Shown here: positions 20,053 through 29,870 of the stretch, piece by piece
Numbering within the stretch: the first letter of the stretch is position 1
Layout: each line of letters opens with the position of its first letter
Assembly: GCA_028698995.1 (NCBI GenBank)
Contig: JAQVVM010000009.1
Location: forward strand, 10,172 to 74,171
Reading direction: 5' to 3'
DNA from: Bacteroidales bacterium
GTDB lineage: Bacteria; Bacteroidota; Bacteroidia; Bacteroidales; PXBB01
Length of the DNA stretch: 64,000 nt
Program-made: the position numbers and the translations under genes
The notes under the pieces: generated by a model
The model's input: the letters and a program-made list of their open reading frames with translations, nothing else
Told to the model about the DNA's origin: nothing
Database searches by the model: none

Positions 20053-21600
20053 ATGAACAAACCCTTAACTGTTTTTTTCTTTCCAAAAGTAAATAACGAC
20101 TCTACGCGTTTTATGCCTTATTCTGTTTTACAGATGGAAAGAATGATACGTAATTTAAACACAGATATCCTCTTTATTGACGAGCAAACAGTACTTAACT
20201 ATGAGCTTCTCATTGAAAAGTATGCTGATAGAATCATTATGGCTGTTACGACTGCTGCAACAGGATTTCAGATAAAAGGAGCCATTGAATTCTCACAAAC
20301 AATTAAGAAACACAACAAAAATGCGCTCACAATATGGGCAGGCTGGCATTGCTCTCTTATGCCAGAACTGACTCTGAAAGAAGATTATATTGATTTCATT
20401 ATAAACGGGCAGGCAGAAGTACCTTTCAGAGAACTTGCCAATGCTATTTTAAACAACAAATCATTTGTTCACATTACAGGTCTTGGCTATAAAATCGAAA
20501 ACCAGATTAAAATAAATCCGAAAACCGGATTTGTTGATATTAAAGATTTTCCCGAAATAAACTGGTCGTTGATTAATCCCTCAGACTATGTTTTTCAGAA
20601 TTCCTTTTCAGAAAGATGTATCACTTACTTTGCCAGTCATGGGTGTCCGTTCAGATGTGAATTTTGTTCGCTTGCAACTGTTTTTGGTGGCAAATGGTAC
20701 AATAAGGATATTGAAACCATTATCAATGATATAAAATATCTTAAGGAAAAAGCCCATATTGATGCCATCAGCTTTTGGGATGATAATTTTTTTACAAATA
20801 AAGCCCATGCCCTTAAATTGTCTGAAGCAATTATCTCAAACAATTTAAATATTAAGTGGGAATGTTGTACTCATGCAGGCTTGTTCAACAAATTATTCAA
20901 CGAAAATGACATCAGTCTTTTTTTTAAATCAGGACTCCGTCAGGTTTTCATTGGTGCTGAATCAGGAGACGAGAACATTCTTAAAACCGTTAACAAAAAT
21001 ATTCAGGTTGATGATAATTACTTGTTTGTAAAAAACTTAAAAAAACACAATATTTCTCCTGTATTTCTGCTGATTGTCTGTTTTCCTGAAAATCCCGAAA
21101 AAGACTTAATGAATACTCTTGAAATGGTAAGAAAATCCAAAATTATTAACTCAAAGTTAAAAATACGCCTTCATCTTTTTGTCCCTGTACCACAAACCAA
21201 AATGTATGATGTTGCTCTTGAAAAAGGATTGGTTATGCCCTCAAAACTGAGCGACTATGTGTTTTTTCTTTACCGCTTTAAACCACCATGGATAAGCAAT
21301 AATTACAGTTGGAAATTAGAACTATTTGTAAATTTTTATCTACCTCTTGCCAATCCTTTTCTATTTAAGGATGCACCTACTATTACTTTTAAGATTCTTA
21401 CAGCCTTATTGAGCCTGTTTTTTTTCCCCATTACTTACCTGAGATTTCGGCTCAATTATTTTAGATTTCCATTGGAAGCTTATCTTTTCATTTATACTTT
21501 GAGATGGTTCAATAGAATTTTTAAGAAAAAACTGACATTGAATTCAGAAAGTTATCTTGATAAAAACAATCTTGGTTTTTATAACTCATATTGCGGTTAA
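20053..21600 (+). CDS. B12-binding-type radical SAM protein
   Basis: The N-terminal part (about 1-150) has the Rossmann-like fold pattern of cobalamin-binding radical SAM proteins (FPYSVLQMERMIR-like start, TTAATGFQIKGA, TIWAGWHCSLMPE), but I cannot see the DxHxxG cobalamin-ligand motif, so B12 binding is uncertain. The radical SAM core starts with GCPFRCEFC (about 197-205), the CxxxCxxC cluster motif, and continues with DAISFWDDNFF and QVFIGAESGDENIL. The C-terminal 100 residues are hydrophobic and aromatic, perhaps membrane-associated. BchE-like families modify lipids, hopanoids, tetrapyrroles or peptides; the substrate here is not known. Length is 515 aa. Confidence 0.85.
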   Translation: MNKPLTVFFFPKVNNDSTRFMPYSVLQMERMIRNLNTDILFIDEQTVLNYELLIEKYADRIIMAVTTAATGFQIKGAIEFSQTIKKHNKNALTIWAGWHCSLMPELTLKEDYIDFIINGQAEVPFRELANAILNNKSFVHITGLGYKIENQIKINPKTGFVDIKDFPEINWSLINPSDYVFQNSFSERCITYFASHGCPFRCEFCSLATVFGGKWYNKDIETIINDIKYLKEKAHIDAISFWDDNFFTNKAHALKLSEAIISNNLNIKWECCTHAGLFNKLFNENDISLFFKSGLRQVFIGAESGDENILKTVNKNIQVDDNYLFVKNLKKHNISPVFLLIVCFPENPEKDLMNTLEMVRKSKIINSKLKIRLHLFVPVPQTKMYDVALEKGLVMPSKLSDYVFFLYRFKPPWISNNYSWKLELFVNFYLPLANPFLFKDAPTITFKILTALLSLFFFPITYLRFRLNYFRFPLEAYLFIYTLRWFNRIFKKKLTLNSESYLDKNNLGFYNSYCG

Positions 21601-21664
21601 TAATTGACTTTGACAAATATTTAAAAACAATAAACATAAATTTAAACCTTCAACATTTTCCACA

Positions 21665-21672
21665 TAGTTTTG
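21665..21672 (+). promoter_or_regulatory. Putative -7 box that supports the start at 21690
   Basis: TAGTTTTG fits TAnnTTTG and lies 18 bases before the ATG at 21690. It would be inside the gene if translation began at 21591. Confidence 0.5.
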
Positions 21673-21689
21673 CTAAATATTTTAATTCT

Positions 21690-24491
21690 ATGACCAGACG
21701 ATTTTTATCATTAGCTTTAATGTTTATAATAACCTCTTTAAGCTTTTCACAGACAGGCATTAATCCCATGTCAGTATCGGGAATAAAAGGTTACTGGACT
21801 TTTGATGACTCTGCTGATATTTCAAACGCTTCCTATGGTACAGACCTTGTCCCAACAGGATATATCCGTTCTGTTGATGGCCCTTCAGCATCGAATCTTG
21901 CTGTTAGACTAGGAACCAATAGTTTTTTTCGATGCTTTCACAATATTCCCCCAAATGGTACTGGCACCCCTATAAAAGTTAATAACTATTCTTTACTAAT
22001 TGATTTCAAAATAAATCAGTTTGGTCTGTGGCGATCCTTTTTCCAGACCGATACTGCAAATACCATAACCGATGATGCTGAGGTATTTATAAGTCCCTCA
22101 GGAACAATTGGTGTCTCTGCCACTGGTTATTCTCAGCAAGTGCTCAAAACCGGAGAGTGGTACAGGTTGGTAATTTCTGTTAAATTGGGGACTTCTTTTA
22201 ACTATTATCTCGATGGTCAGCTTTTATTCAGTGGTACTTCTCAAGCAATTGACGGTCGTTTTTCCCTCAGTCCATCTACTTTACAGAATAACTTTCTTTT
22301 ATTTGCCGATAATGATGCTGAAGACAATATTTTTGACATTGCTCAGGTCGCTGTTTATGACAGAAACCTCACCCCTGTTGAAATTGACTCTCTGGGTGGT
22401 TATAACCACATAATGTCAAGTTCTCATAAAGGAATTAATACATATTTACAAACCCCTACACCTACTTCGGTTTACATCAGCTGGCATTCGTCTCAAACAA
22501 CCAATACTTCAGTTCAGTATGGTGCTTCTCCTTTGTTAGGTTTAACAGCTCTTGGAAGTTATGAAACAATTGACGTGAAAAAATGGCACACTGTTAAACT
22601 CAATGGCCTGACTCCTGATACTCATTATTATTATCGTTGTATAAGTGGCAGCGATACTTCTCAGGTTTACGAATTCAGAACGCCATTTGAGCAAAATACT
22701 TCTGGCAAACATTTGCGTTTTGTTCTTTTGGCAGACTCTCAGAGCGATATAAATATGCCTGCGCATGTGTCGAATGCCATTGAAGATAAACTTAAAGATC
22801 TCTATGGTGAATTCTGGATTGATTCTGTTTCACTATTAATACGTCCCGGTGATATGGTTGGCGATGGCAGTAATCCTGATGCCTTTGAAAAAGAATATTT
22901 TAACCCGTTTGCAAATCTTACGAGATCAATCCCCTCAATGATTTCAATTGGCAATCATGAGGGTGAAAGTGCCTATTATTACCAATATGTAAAATATGAA
23001 GATGTTTCCGACTATTCCTATCCCAATGCCCTTACAGAGCGTTATTACTCATTTAAGCTCGCTAACAGCAGATTTATTGCACTAAATACAAATACCAACT
23101 ACCAGAACAATACAGAAGTATTGTGGCTCCATAACAAATTAGAGCAAAGTAATGCAGACCCATCTACCGACTTTGTTTTTACGTTTAATCACCATCCCGG
23201 ACACTCAGAAATGTGGCCTGATGGAAATACTTCTTTTACACAGAATGATATTCACGGAGAATTGGCAAATTATCCAAAGGTTGTTTTTAATGCTTATGGC
23301 CATTCTCACAATTACGAACATGGGGTTAAAAAATCAGCTCACAATCAGCCTCAGGATTTTCATGTTCTATGTGTTGGAGGAGCAGGAGCTTATCTTGACA
23401 GATGGGAAGAATATGCAAATCAGACTGATTATCCTGAGATACAAAGTATGTATGATCATTATAGTTATGTCATTTTTGATGTAGATGTTGACAATAAGTC
23501 CTATACAGCAACAACCTACAGCCTTGGACATCCACAAAAATACTTAAATAATCTGCCATTGGAATCATGGCATTATTTTGCAAATCAGGTTCAACCCCAA
23601 AAACCTCTAACTTTGGCTCCGATAAATATTTCTTCTGTTTCCCCCACCCTCATTGCATCCCCTTTTAACGGCATTGACGAAATCATGAGTTCTCAATTCC
23701 AGATTAGTAATACACCGGGTGTCTGGACTAATTTGTTAATTGACAGCATCAGGGATTATACAAATGTTTACGGCAATTCCGGAGCACCTGATTATTTGCC
23801 AATAGATTTAAATATTGGCATTGATTTAAAAAGACTGAATGTCCCAGCTGGCAAACTCGCAGTTGGAAATATCTATGCATGGCGGATACGTTATCGCGAT
23901 AAAAATATTAAATGGAGTGAATGGTCAGATCCCGCAGTTTTTACAGTTGTACCAAATCTGATTGATAGTGCTGATTTTACTGCTGATGTCACATCAGGAA
24001 TTTCACCTCTTACGGTTCATTTTACCGATTTATCAACAAATTACCCATCAGGATGGGAATGGGATTTTGATAACAATGGCGTTACAGAAAGTTATGAACA
24101 AGACCCCATTTTCACATTTAACTCCCCTGGTCTGTACAGTGTTAAATTGATTACATTTTATGGAGCACCATTTCAATCAACAATTAAGAATAATTATATA
24201 AATATTTTAACTACAGGTATCAACTTCCCAATAATACCAAATGTGCAATTTTATCCCAATCCTTTTTCCGACAAAGTTACATTTAGCATACCCGTTGAAT
24301 GTGGTAAAAATCAAGTTTCTGTAATCATTTATGACAGCAGGGGAATTATGCTTGAAAATATTAATGAAACCCTTTCAGAATCCGATAATATAATCACATG
24401 GGATGCCGGTCAACTTCGTGCTGCTGTTTACTTTGCACATGTATGTTGGGGAGAAAACAGTCAGGTGCTTAAACTCATAAAAATTCCCTGA
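21690..24491 (+). CDS. Secreted calcineurin-like (purple acid phosphatase type) phosphoesterase, T9SS cargo
   Basis: I start at ATG 21690 (MTRRFLSLALMFIITSLSFS, a clean signal peptide); the in-frame upstream extension lacks one and would contain the promoter. Domains: LamG-like (about 25-235, with GIKGYWTFDDSAD); a fibronectin III/purple-acid-phosphatase N-type domain (about 245-330); a metallophosphoesterase core (about 340-610) with LADSQSD, RPGDMVGDG, SIGNHEGE, FNHHPGH and YGHSHNYEHG; a Fn3-like linker; a PKD domain (about 757-830, SGWEWDFDNNG); and the type A sorting domain (about 847-933, FYPNPFSDKV). The usual DxH or DxG of metal motif I appears as DSQ. It is likely a cell-surface or secreted phosphomonoesterase or diesterase. 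Length is 933 aa. Confidence 0.88.
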   Translation: MTRRFLSLALMFIITSLSFSQTGINPMSVSGIKGYWTFDDSADISNASYGTDLVPTGYIRSVDGPSASNLAVRLGTNSFFRCFHNIPPNGTGTPIKVNNYSLLIDFKINQFGLWRSFFQTDTANTITDDAEVFISPSGTIGVSATGYSQQVLKTGEWYRLVISVKLGTSFNYYLDGQLLFSGTSQAIDGRFSLSPSTLQNNFLLFADNDAEDNIFDIAQVAVYDRNLTPVEIDSLGGYNHIMSSSHKGINTYLQTPTPTSVYISWHSSQTTNTSVQYGASPLLGLTALGSYETIDVKKWHTVKLNGLTPDTHYYYRCISGSDTSQVYEFRTPFEQNTSGKHLRFVLLADSQSDINMPAHVSNAIEDKLKDLYGEFWIDSVSLLIRPGDMVGDGSNPDAFEKEYFNPFANLTRSIPSMISIGNHEGESAYYYQYVKYEDVSDYSYPNALTERYYSFKLANSRFIALNTNTNYQNNTEVLWLHNKLEQSNADPSTDFVFTFNHHPGHSEMWPDGNTSFTQNDIHGELANYPKVVFNAYGHSHNYEHGVKKSAHNQPQDFHVLCVGGAGAYLDRWEEYANQTDYPEIQSMYDHYSYVIFDVDVDNKSYTATTYSLGHPQKYLNNLPLESWHYFANQVQPQKPLTLAPINISSVSPTLIASPFNGIDEIMSSQFQISNTPGVWTNLLIDSIRDYTNVYGNSGAPDYLPIDLNIGIDLKRLNVPAGKLAVGNIYAWRIRYRDKNIKWSEWSDPAVFTVVPNLIDSADFTADVTSGISPLTVHFTDLSTNYPSGWEWDFDNNGVTESYEQDPIFTFNSPGLYSVKLITFYGAPFQSTIKNNYINILTTGINFPIIPNVQFYPNPFSDKVTFSIPVECGKNQVSVIIYDSRGIMLENINETLSESDNIITWDAGQLRAAVYFAHVCWGENSQVLKLIKIP

Positions 24492-24583
24492 TGTTTTTTA
24501 AACTATAAATTTAAAATTGTATAGACTTCTGCTGTTGAACTTTTTATAATTTCAGCGTTAAATATATCCACTTTATTAATTTG

Positions 24584-24591
24584 TATATTTG
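24584..24591 (+). promoter_or_regulatory. Putative -7 box of the TonB-like/HD gene pair
   Basis: TATATTTG fits TAnnTTTG, about 77 bases before the ATG at 24668. Confidence 0.45.
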
Positions 24592-24667
24592 TAAGCTTAA
24601 AAAACTTATGTCAAACAAAGCATTATTGGTTTACAATTTTCATGACTTATAAAAATAACCACTTCAA

Positions 24668-25114
24668 ATGCACAAAAAAAATAAAAAATTCTTAAAACTG
24701 CCTGATTTCCCCGGAGGAAATAAAGCATTAAAGGAATTTATTGGTGGACAGCTTAAATATCCTGCTGAAGCACTAAAAAACAAGATACAGGGAAAAGTTT
24801 ATGTTAAATATGAAGTTGACGATGATGGAAAAGTTACAGCTTCAGAAATTATTAACGGTTTAGGTTTTGGCTGCGATGAAGAAGCCCTGCGACTTGTAAA
24901 TATGCTAAAGTATAACAAAGTAAAAAACATAGGACAAAGGGTCAAATCAACGATGAAAATAACAATCAATTTTAACCTGCCGGTTTTACAGAATAATGAG
25001 CCCACTTATAAATTCAACTATATAAAACAAAATAAAAGGCAAGAATCAAAAGAAGAAATCAAAAAAGTGTATAATTACACTTTAAACATTAATCAACCAA
25101 AGATCAATGAATAA
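24668..25114 (+). CDS. TonB C-terminal-like domain protein without membrane anchor
   Basis: Residues about 10-105 match the TonB C-terminal domain as found in Bacteroidota (FPGGNKALKEFIGGQLKYP, GKVYVKYEVDDDGKV, GFGCDEEALRLVNMLKYN). TonB normally has an N-terminal membrane segment to contact ExbB/ExbD; none is present here, and no signal peptide is visible. The C-terminal 40 residues are Lys/Asn-rich. It overlaps the next start codon by 8 bases, so the two are translationally coupled. It could be a cytoplasmic or degenerate relative; energy transduction is doubtful. Confidence 0.75.
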   Translation: MHKKNKKFLKLPDFPGGNKALKEFIGGQLKYPAEALKNKIQGKVYVKYEVDDDGKVTASEIINGLGFGCDEEALRLVNMLKYNKVKNIGQRVKSTMKITINFNLPVLQNNEPTYKFNYIKQNKRQESKEEIKKVYNYTLNINQPKINE

Positions 25115-26342
25115 AAGATTAAACAAAAGAAAAATTGTAAACGATCCGGTTTACGGCTTTATCAGCATCCCAAATGATTTTATTTTCGATCTAATTGAAC
25201 ATCCCTTTTTTCAGCGTTTACGACACATCAAACAGCTTGGTCTCACTCACCTTGTTTATCCTGGAGCTCTGCACACACGTTTTCATCATGCATTGGGGGC
25301 TATGCACCTGATGTGTGAAGCAATAGAAGTGCTTCGTCAGAAAGGACACCTTATTAATGAAGAAGAGGCTGAAGCCGTTACTATTGCTATTCTATTGCAT
25401 GATATAGGTCACGGACCGTTTTCTCATGCTCTTGAAAATAGCCTTGTTGACGACATTAAACATGAGGATATTTCAGAATTCTTTATGTATGAGCTTAATA
25501 ATATCTTTCAGGGAAAAATTAAAATGGCTCTGAAAATATTTAAAAATACGTATCACAAAAAATTCTTACATCAACTGGTATCAAGTCAACTGGATGTTGA
25601 CCGTTTGGATTATCTTAACCGCGACAGCTTCTACACAGGTGTTTCAGAAGGTGTTATTGGCAGTGAAAGAATCATCAAAATGCTTAATGTTGTTAACGAC
25701 GAACTTGTTGTTGAAGCAAAAGGCATTTATTCTATCGAAAAATTTATTATCGCTCGGCGCCTTATGTACTGGCAGGTTTATTTACACAAAACGGTAGTTT
25801 CTGCAGAGTTCTTATTGATAAATATTTTACGAAGGGCAAAGTTTTTAATAGGTAATGGTGTTCCTCTTTTTTGCACTCCTGCTTTAAACGAATTTCTTAA
25901 AAACAAATACAACAAAAATAGTTTTCTGAAAAACAATCAGGTGTTGTCAAATTTTTCACGTCTTGACGATTATGACATTTATGCATCTGTAAAAGTTTGG
26001 TGTGATTCTCCCGACAAGACATTGGCTATGCTTTCAAAAAGGCTTATCTTCAGAAATTTATTTAGAATAGAGTTCAGCAATACACCTTTCGATGAAGAAA
26101 AACTACATTCATTAAGGGAAAAAGTTATTAAGGCATACGATCTTGATTCTGATGAGGCAAAATTCTTTGTTTTTACCGACAAGGCTACAAATAATATATA
26201 TAATCTTGCAACCGAAAAGATTAAAATTCTTCTGCGTAATAATGACGTTTTAGATATTTCAGAAGCATCTGATTATCTTGATAATCAATCACTTTCAAAA
26301 ACAGTGGTTAAATATTTTTTGTGTTATCCAAAAGATATTTAA
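25107..26342 (+). CDS. HD-domain phosphohydrolase (dGTPase/SAMHD1-like)
   Basis: The HD metal motif is clear: TRFHHALG (first His), LLHDIGHGPFSH (HD pair) and LDVDRLDYLNRDSFYTGV (final Asp), with the start PVYGFISIPNDF typical of the SAMHD1-like family. Such proteins hydrolyse nucleoside triphosphates, but the natural substrate of this subgroup is not settled. At 411 aa it has the family length. It begins within the TonB-like gene and sits 45 bases before lpxD, a neighbourhood I recall as common in Bacteroidota. Confidence 0.88.
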   Translation: MNKRLNKRKIVNDPVYGFISIPNDFIFDLIEHPFFQRLRHIKQLGLTHLVYPGALHTRFHHALGAMHLMCEAIEVLRQKGHLINEEEAEAVTIAILLHDIGHGPFSHALENSLVDDIKHEDISEFFMYELNNIFQGKIKMALKIFKNTYHKKFLHQLVSSQLDVDRLDYLNRDSFYTGVSEGVIGSERIIKMLNVVNDELVVEAKGIYSIEKFIIARRLMYWQVYLHKTVVSAEFLLINILRRAKFLIGNGVPLFCTPALNEFLKNKYNKNSFLKNNQVLSNFSRLDDYDIYASVKVWCDSPDKTLAMLSKRLIFRNLFRIEFSNTPFDEEKLHSLREKVIKAYDLDSDEAKFFVFTDKATNNIYNLATEKIKILLRNNDVLDISEASDYLDNQSLSKTVVKYFLCYPKDI

Positions 26343-26387
26343 TTTTTTATTTTACTTTGTAAAAATATTACAAATCAAATTGTCAAA

Positions 26388-27413
26388 ATGGGCTACACTA
26401 TTACACATATTACGGCACTTGTAAAAGGTTCCGTTAAAGGAGACATGCCGGATGTTGAAATTAGCCGTTTGGCGCGTATAGAAGATGCGGAAGAAGGTTC
26501 AATAACATTTCTTGCCAACATGAAATATGAACCATTTTTATATTCAACAAAAGCTTCCGCTGTTATTGTAAATGCAGATTATATCCCCACCAAAAACATT
26601 TCACCTGTTTTAATAAGTGTCCCCAACGCTTATGATGCATTTACCGTTTTAACAAATTTATTTGCTGAAAGAAAACAACAAAAATATATTGTTTCAGAAA
26701 AAGCGTCTTTGAGTCACGGTGTTATTCTAGGAAATAACGTTGCAATAGGTGATTTTTCATTTATAGGAGAAAATACGTCAATCGGAAATAATGTGGTTAT
26801 TTTTCCTCAGGTTTATTTAGGCTCAAATGTCACAATAGGAAATGACACTGTTTTATATCCCGGTGTTAAAATTTATGACAATTGTAAAATTGGCAGTTTT
26901 TGTAAAATTCACTCCGGAGTTGTAATAGGTTCAGACGGTTTTGGTTTTGCTCCTCAGCAAAATAGTGCCTTCAATAAAATTGAACAAATTGGAAATGTTG
27001 TTATTGAAGATAATGTTGAAATAGGAGCCAACTCTACCATCGACAGGGCTGCAATAAGCTCAACAATTATTCGAAAGGGAGTTAAGATTGACAACCTCAT
27101 CCAGATAGCCCATAATGTTGAAATAGGTGAAAATACTGTAATTGCTGCACAAACAGGGATATCCGGCTCAGCAAAAATAGGCAAGAATTGTATGATTGGT
27201 GGACAAGTCGGGATTGTTGGCCATATTTCTATAGCCGATAATGTAAAAATCGCTGCTCAATCGGGGATTGGAAGCAGTATTACTAAAGAAGGAGTCATTA
27301 TGCAAGGATCCCCTGCTTTCGAAATTTCACAATACCGTAGAGCTTATGCTTGTTTTAAAAATCTACCCCAATATTTCAATCTATTTTATAAATTTAAAAA
27401 AGAAGATATTTAA
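26388..27413 (+). CDS. lpxD: UDP-3-O-acylglucosamine N-acyltransferase
   Basis: Third enzyme of lipid A synthesis: it adds a 3-hydroxyacyl chain from acyl carrier protein to the 2-amino group of UDP-3-O-acylglucosamine. An N-terminal uridine-binding domain ([27 protein letters not shown]) precedes a left-handed parallel beta-helix of hexapeptide repeats ([17 protein letters not shown] and on). [22 protein letters not shown] carries the catalytic His. Length is 341 aa, normal. It opens the lpxD-lpxC/fabZ-lpxA series. Confidence 0.96.
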   Translation: MGYTITHITALVKGSVKGDMPDVEISRLARIEDAEEGSITFLANMKYEPFLYSTKASAVIVNADYIPTKNISPVLISVPNAYDAFTVLTNLFAERKQQKYIVSEKASLSHGVILGNNVAIGDFSFIGENTSIGNNVVIFPQVYLGSNVTIGNDTVLYPGVKIYDNCKIGSFCKIHSGVVIGSDGFGFAPQQNSAFNKIEQIGNVVIEDNVEIGANSTIDRAAISSTIIRKGVKIDNLIQIAHNVEIGENTVIAAQTGISGSAKIGKNCMIGGQVGIVGHISIADNVKIAAQSGIGSSITKEGVIMQGSPAFEISQYRRAYACFKNLPQYFNLFYKFKKEDI

Positions 27414-27547
27414 AAACAGGCTCTTTTTAATCCTTTATCCAGATTCTATTAATCAAACATAAATGACTTTTTATAATTTCCATCAAGCATTACAATTTAT
27501 TATCCTTCAATAATTAGAAAGTAGGTTTTTAATATTAATAAAAGACT

Positions 27548-27555
27548 TACCTTTG
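27548..27555 (+). promoter_or_regulatory. Putative -7 box of lpxC-fabZ
   Basis: TACCTTTG fits TAnnTTTG, 31 bases before the ATG at 27587, so lpxC-fabZ probably has its own promoter. Confidence 0.55.
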
Positions 27556-27586
27556 CCTTCATTTTTATAAACCCATTTTATTTATA

Positions 27587-28990
27587 ATGTTTGAAAAACA
27601 AAGAACTATAAAAAAGCCTGTAAGTGTTAGTGGAACAGGCTTGCATACCGGAGAATTCGTAACGATGACATTTAAACCCGCTCCAGAAAATACAGGGTAT
27701 GTTTTTAAGCGCATTGATATAAAAGATCAACCATTGATTGAAGCACAGATTGAAAATGTCTCAGACACTTCAAGAGGAACAACCATTGGGGTTAACGGCG
27801 TAGAGGTTAAAACTATTGAACACACTTTGGCGGCTCTTTCCGGTTTAAGTATTGATAATGTACTTATAGAAATTGATAATCCCGAATTACCTATAATGGA
27901 TGGTAGCTCTGAAAAATTTGTTTCAGCACTTTTGGAAGCCGGCATTAAAACTCAAAATGCTCCTAAAGAGTATTTTGAATTAGATCAGAACATTATTTAT
28001 TCAAATGAAGAACGAAAGGTTAGAATGATTGCCCTTCCATCTGATACCTTTAAAGTTTCTGTCCTTATCGATTTTGACTCTGGTGTTTTGATTCCTCAAA
28101 ATGCCATTTTGGAAGACATCAATGATTTTGCTAAAGAAATTGCACCCTGCCGTACTTTTGTTTTCCTTCATGAACTCGAGTATCTTGTATCCAATGATTT
28201 AATAAAAGGTGGCGACCTTAATAATGCCATTGTTTTTGTAAATCGCGTTATCAATGATGATGAGTTAAAAAAACTGGCCAAACTCTTTAATAAACCGGAA
28301 GTCAAAGTATTAAAGGAAGGCATTTTAAACAACCTGAAACTACGCTTTCATAATGAACCTGCTCGACATAAATTATTAGATGTCGTTGGAGATTTAGCCC
28401 TTATAGGGGAACCTATAAAAGCTCATATTATTGCCACAAGGCCGGGTCATACTTCAAATATTGCTTTTGCTAAAGAAATAAAAAAATTTATACGACAGCA
28501 AAAACTTAAAAAGAAAGCCCCCTTTTATGATCCTAATGTCAAGCCTGTTTATGATATAAACCAAATAAAAAAAATAATCCCTCACAGACCTCCCTTCCTT
28601 TTTGTTGATAAAATTCTAGACATTACTGATAATTATATTGTAGGATTGAAAAATGTTACAATGAATGAATCCTTTTTTGTCGGACACTTTCCAAGCGAAC
28701 CTATTTTACCAGGTGTTCTCCAGGTTGAAGCCATGGCTCAAGCTGGTGGTGTTTTTGTTTTAAAAAACGTACCGGATCCTGAAAATTATGCCACCTATTT
28801 CTTGCGCATTAATAATGTGCGATTCAAACATAAAGTTGTTCCAGGAGATACGCTTATTTTTAAAGTAGAATTGTTAACTCCTATTCGTAGAGGTATTGCA
28901 GATATGAAAGGAGTTGCTTTTGTTGGGGAAAAAATAGCTGCAGAACTTGAGTTTACTGCACAAATTGTAAAAAAAGAAAAAGAAATTTGA
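27587..28990 (+). CDS. lpxC-fabZ: Bifunctional UDP-3-O-acyl-GlcNAc deacetylase / 3-hydroxyacyl-ACP dehydratase
   Basis: Residues 1-about 310 are LpxC, the zinc deacetylase that commits sugar to lipid A (KTIEHTLAALSGL with a metal His, ELPIMDGSSEKFV, HKLLDVVGDLALIG with further ligands). Residues about 320-467 are FabZ, the dehydratase of fatty acid elongation (IPHRPPFLFVDKIL, GHFPSEPILPGVLQVEAMAQAGG). The fusion is standard in Bacteroidota and links two enzymes competing for 3-hydroxyacyl-ACP. Length is 467 aa with no frameshift. Confidence 0.97.
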   Translation: MFEKQRTIKKPVSVSGTGLHTGEFVTMTFKPAPENTGYVFKRIDIKDQPLIEAQIENVSDTSRGTTIGVNGVEVKTIEHTLAALSGLSIDNVLIEIDNPELPIMDGSSEKFVSALLEAGIKTQNAPKEYFELDQNIIYSNEERKVRMIALPSDTFKVSVLIDFDSGVLIPQNAILEDINDFAKEIAPCRTFVFLHELEYLVSNDLIKGGDLNNAIVFVNRVINDDELKKLAKLFNKPEVKVLKEGILNNLKLRFHNEPARHKLLDVVGDLALIGEPIKAHIIATRPGHTSNIAFAKEIKKFIRQQKLKKKAPFYDPNVKPVYDINQIKKIIPHRPPFLFVDKILDITDNYIVGLKNVTMNESFFVGHFPSEPILPGVLQVEAMAQAGGVFVLKNVPDPENYATYFLRINNVRFKHKVVPGDTLIFKVELLTPIRRGIADMKGVAFVGEKIAAELEFTAQIVKKEKEI

Positions 28991-29005
28991 TTATTAATAT
29001 AATTG

Positions 29006-29013
29006 TATATTTG
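29006..29013 (+). promoter_or_regulatory. Putative -7 box of lpxA
   Basis: TATATTTG fits TAnnTTTG, 18 bases before the ATG at 29031. Confidence 0.5.
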
Positions 29014-29030
29014 CCAAATATTTTTATTAA

Positions 29031-29837
29031 ATGAACCACGCGCTTTCTTATATACATCCGCAGGCTAAATTAGCCAAATCTGTCGTTATTGAACCGTTTT
29101 CAACCATTCATAACAATGTAGAAATTGATGAGGGCACATGGATTGGTCCTCATGTTACAATAATGGAAGGGGCTCGAATCGGGAAAAATTGCAAAATTTT
29201 CCCCGGTGCTGTTATCTCTGCAATTCCACAGGATTTAAAATTCAAAGGAGAAGACACTTATGTTATTATTGGTGACAATGTTACTATAAGAGAATATGTT
29301 ACCATAAACAGGGGAACAACTGCCAACATTGACACTATAATAGGAGATAATACCTTAATAATGGCTTATGCACACATAGCTCATGATTGTATTATAGGTA
29401 AAAACTGCATTCTCGCAAATGTTGCTAATCTTGCAGGACATATTACAGTTGAAGACTTTGCCATAATAGGAGGTTTGTCCGCTGTTCATCAGTTTGTCAA
29501 AATCGGCGCACACGCCATGATTTCAGGGGGATGCCTCGTCAGAAAAGATGTCCCTCCTTATACAAAATGTGCCAGAGAACCAATATCATATGCCGGTATT
29601 AACTCTGTTGGACTTAGAAGAAGGGGCTTTACTGCCGAAAAAATTAAGGAAATTCAAGACATCTACCGCATTATTTTCCTTAAAAGATACAATACCTCTA
29701 ATGCCCTTACTATTGTTGAAACAGAAATGCCTGCATCACCCGAAAGAGATGAAATTATTCAGTTTATTAATAACTCCTCAAGAGGTATTATGAGGGGCTA
29801 CAACACTCCTAAGTTAATAAATAATAACAATTTCTGA
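29031..29837 (+). CDS. lpxA: UDP-N-acetylglucosamine O-acyltransferase
   Basis: First enzyme of lipid A synthesis: it transfers a 3-hydroxyacyl chain to UDP-GlcNAc. It is made of hexapeptide repeats (WIGPHVTIMEGARIGKNCKI and on), with AYAHIAHDCIIGKNC carrying the catalytic His region, then HQFVKIGAHAMISGG and a C-terminal helical domain (GLRRRGFTAEKIKEIQDIYR). Length is 268 aa, normal. It is followed 33 bases later by an ABC ATPase gene. Confidence 0.97.
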   Translation: MNHALSYIHPQAKLAKSVVIEPFSTIHNNVEIDEGTWIGPHVTIMEGARIGKNCKIFPGAVISAIPQDLKFKGEDTYVIIGDNVTIREYVTINRGTTANIDTIIGDNTLIMAYAHIAHDCIIGKNCILANVANLAGHITVEDFAIIGGLSAVHQFVKIGAHAMISGGCLVRKDVPPYTKCAREPISYAGINSVGLRRRGFTAEKIKEIQDIYRIIFLKRYNTSNALTIVETEMPASPERDEIIQFINNSSRGIMRGYNTPKLINNNNF

Positions 29838-29870
29838 TTTTTTTGATTAACTGTCTATACAATACATTTT

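Noticed and set aside
21591-21689. Upstream start for the secreted phosphoesterase
   Set aside because: It would place 33 residues before the signal peptide and overlap both the previous gene's end and the promoter box at 21665-21672.
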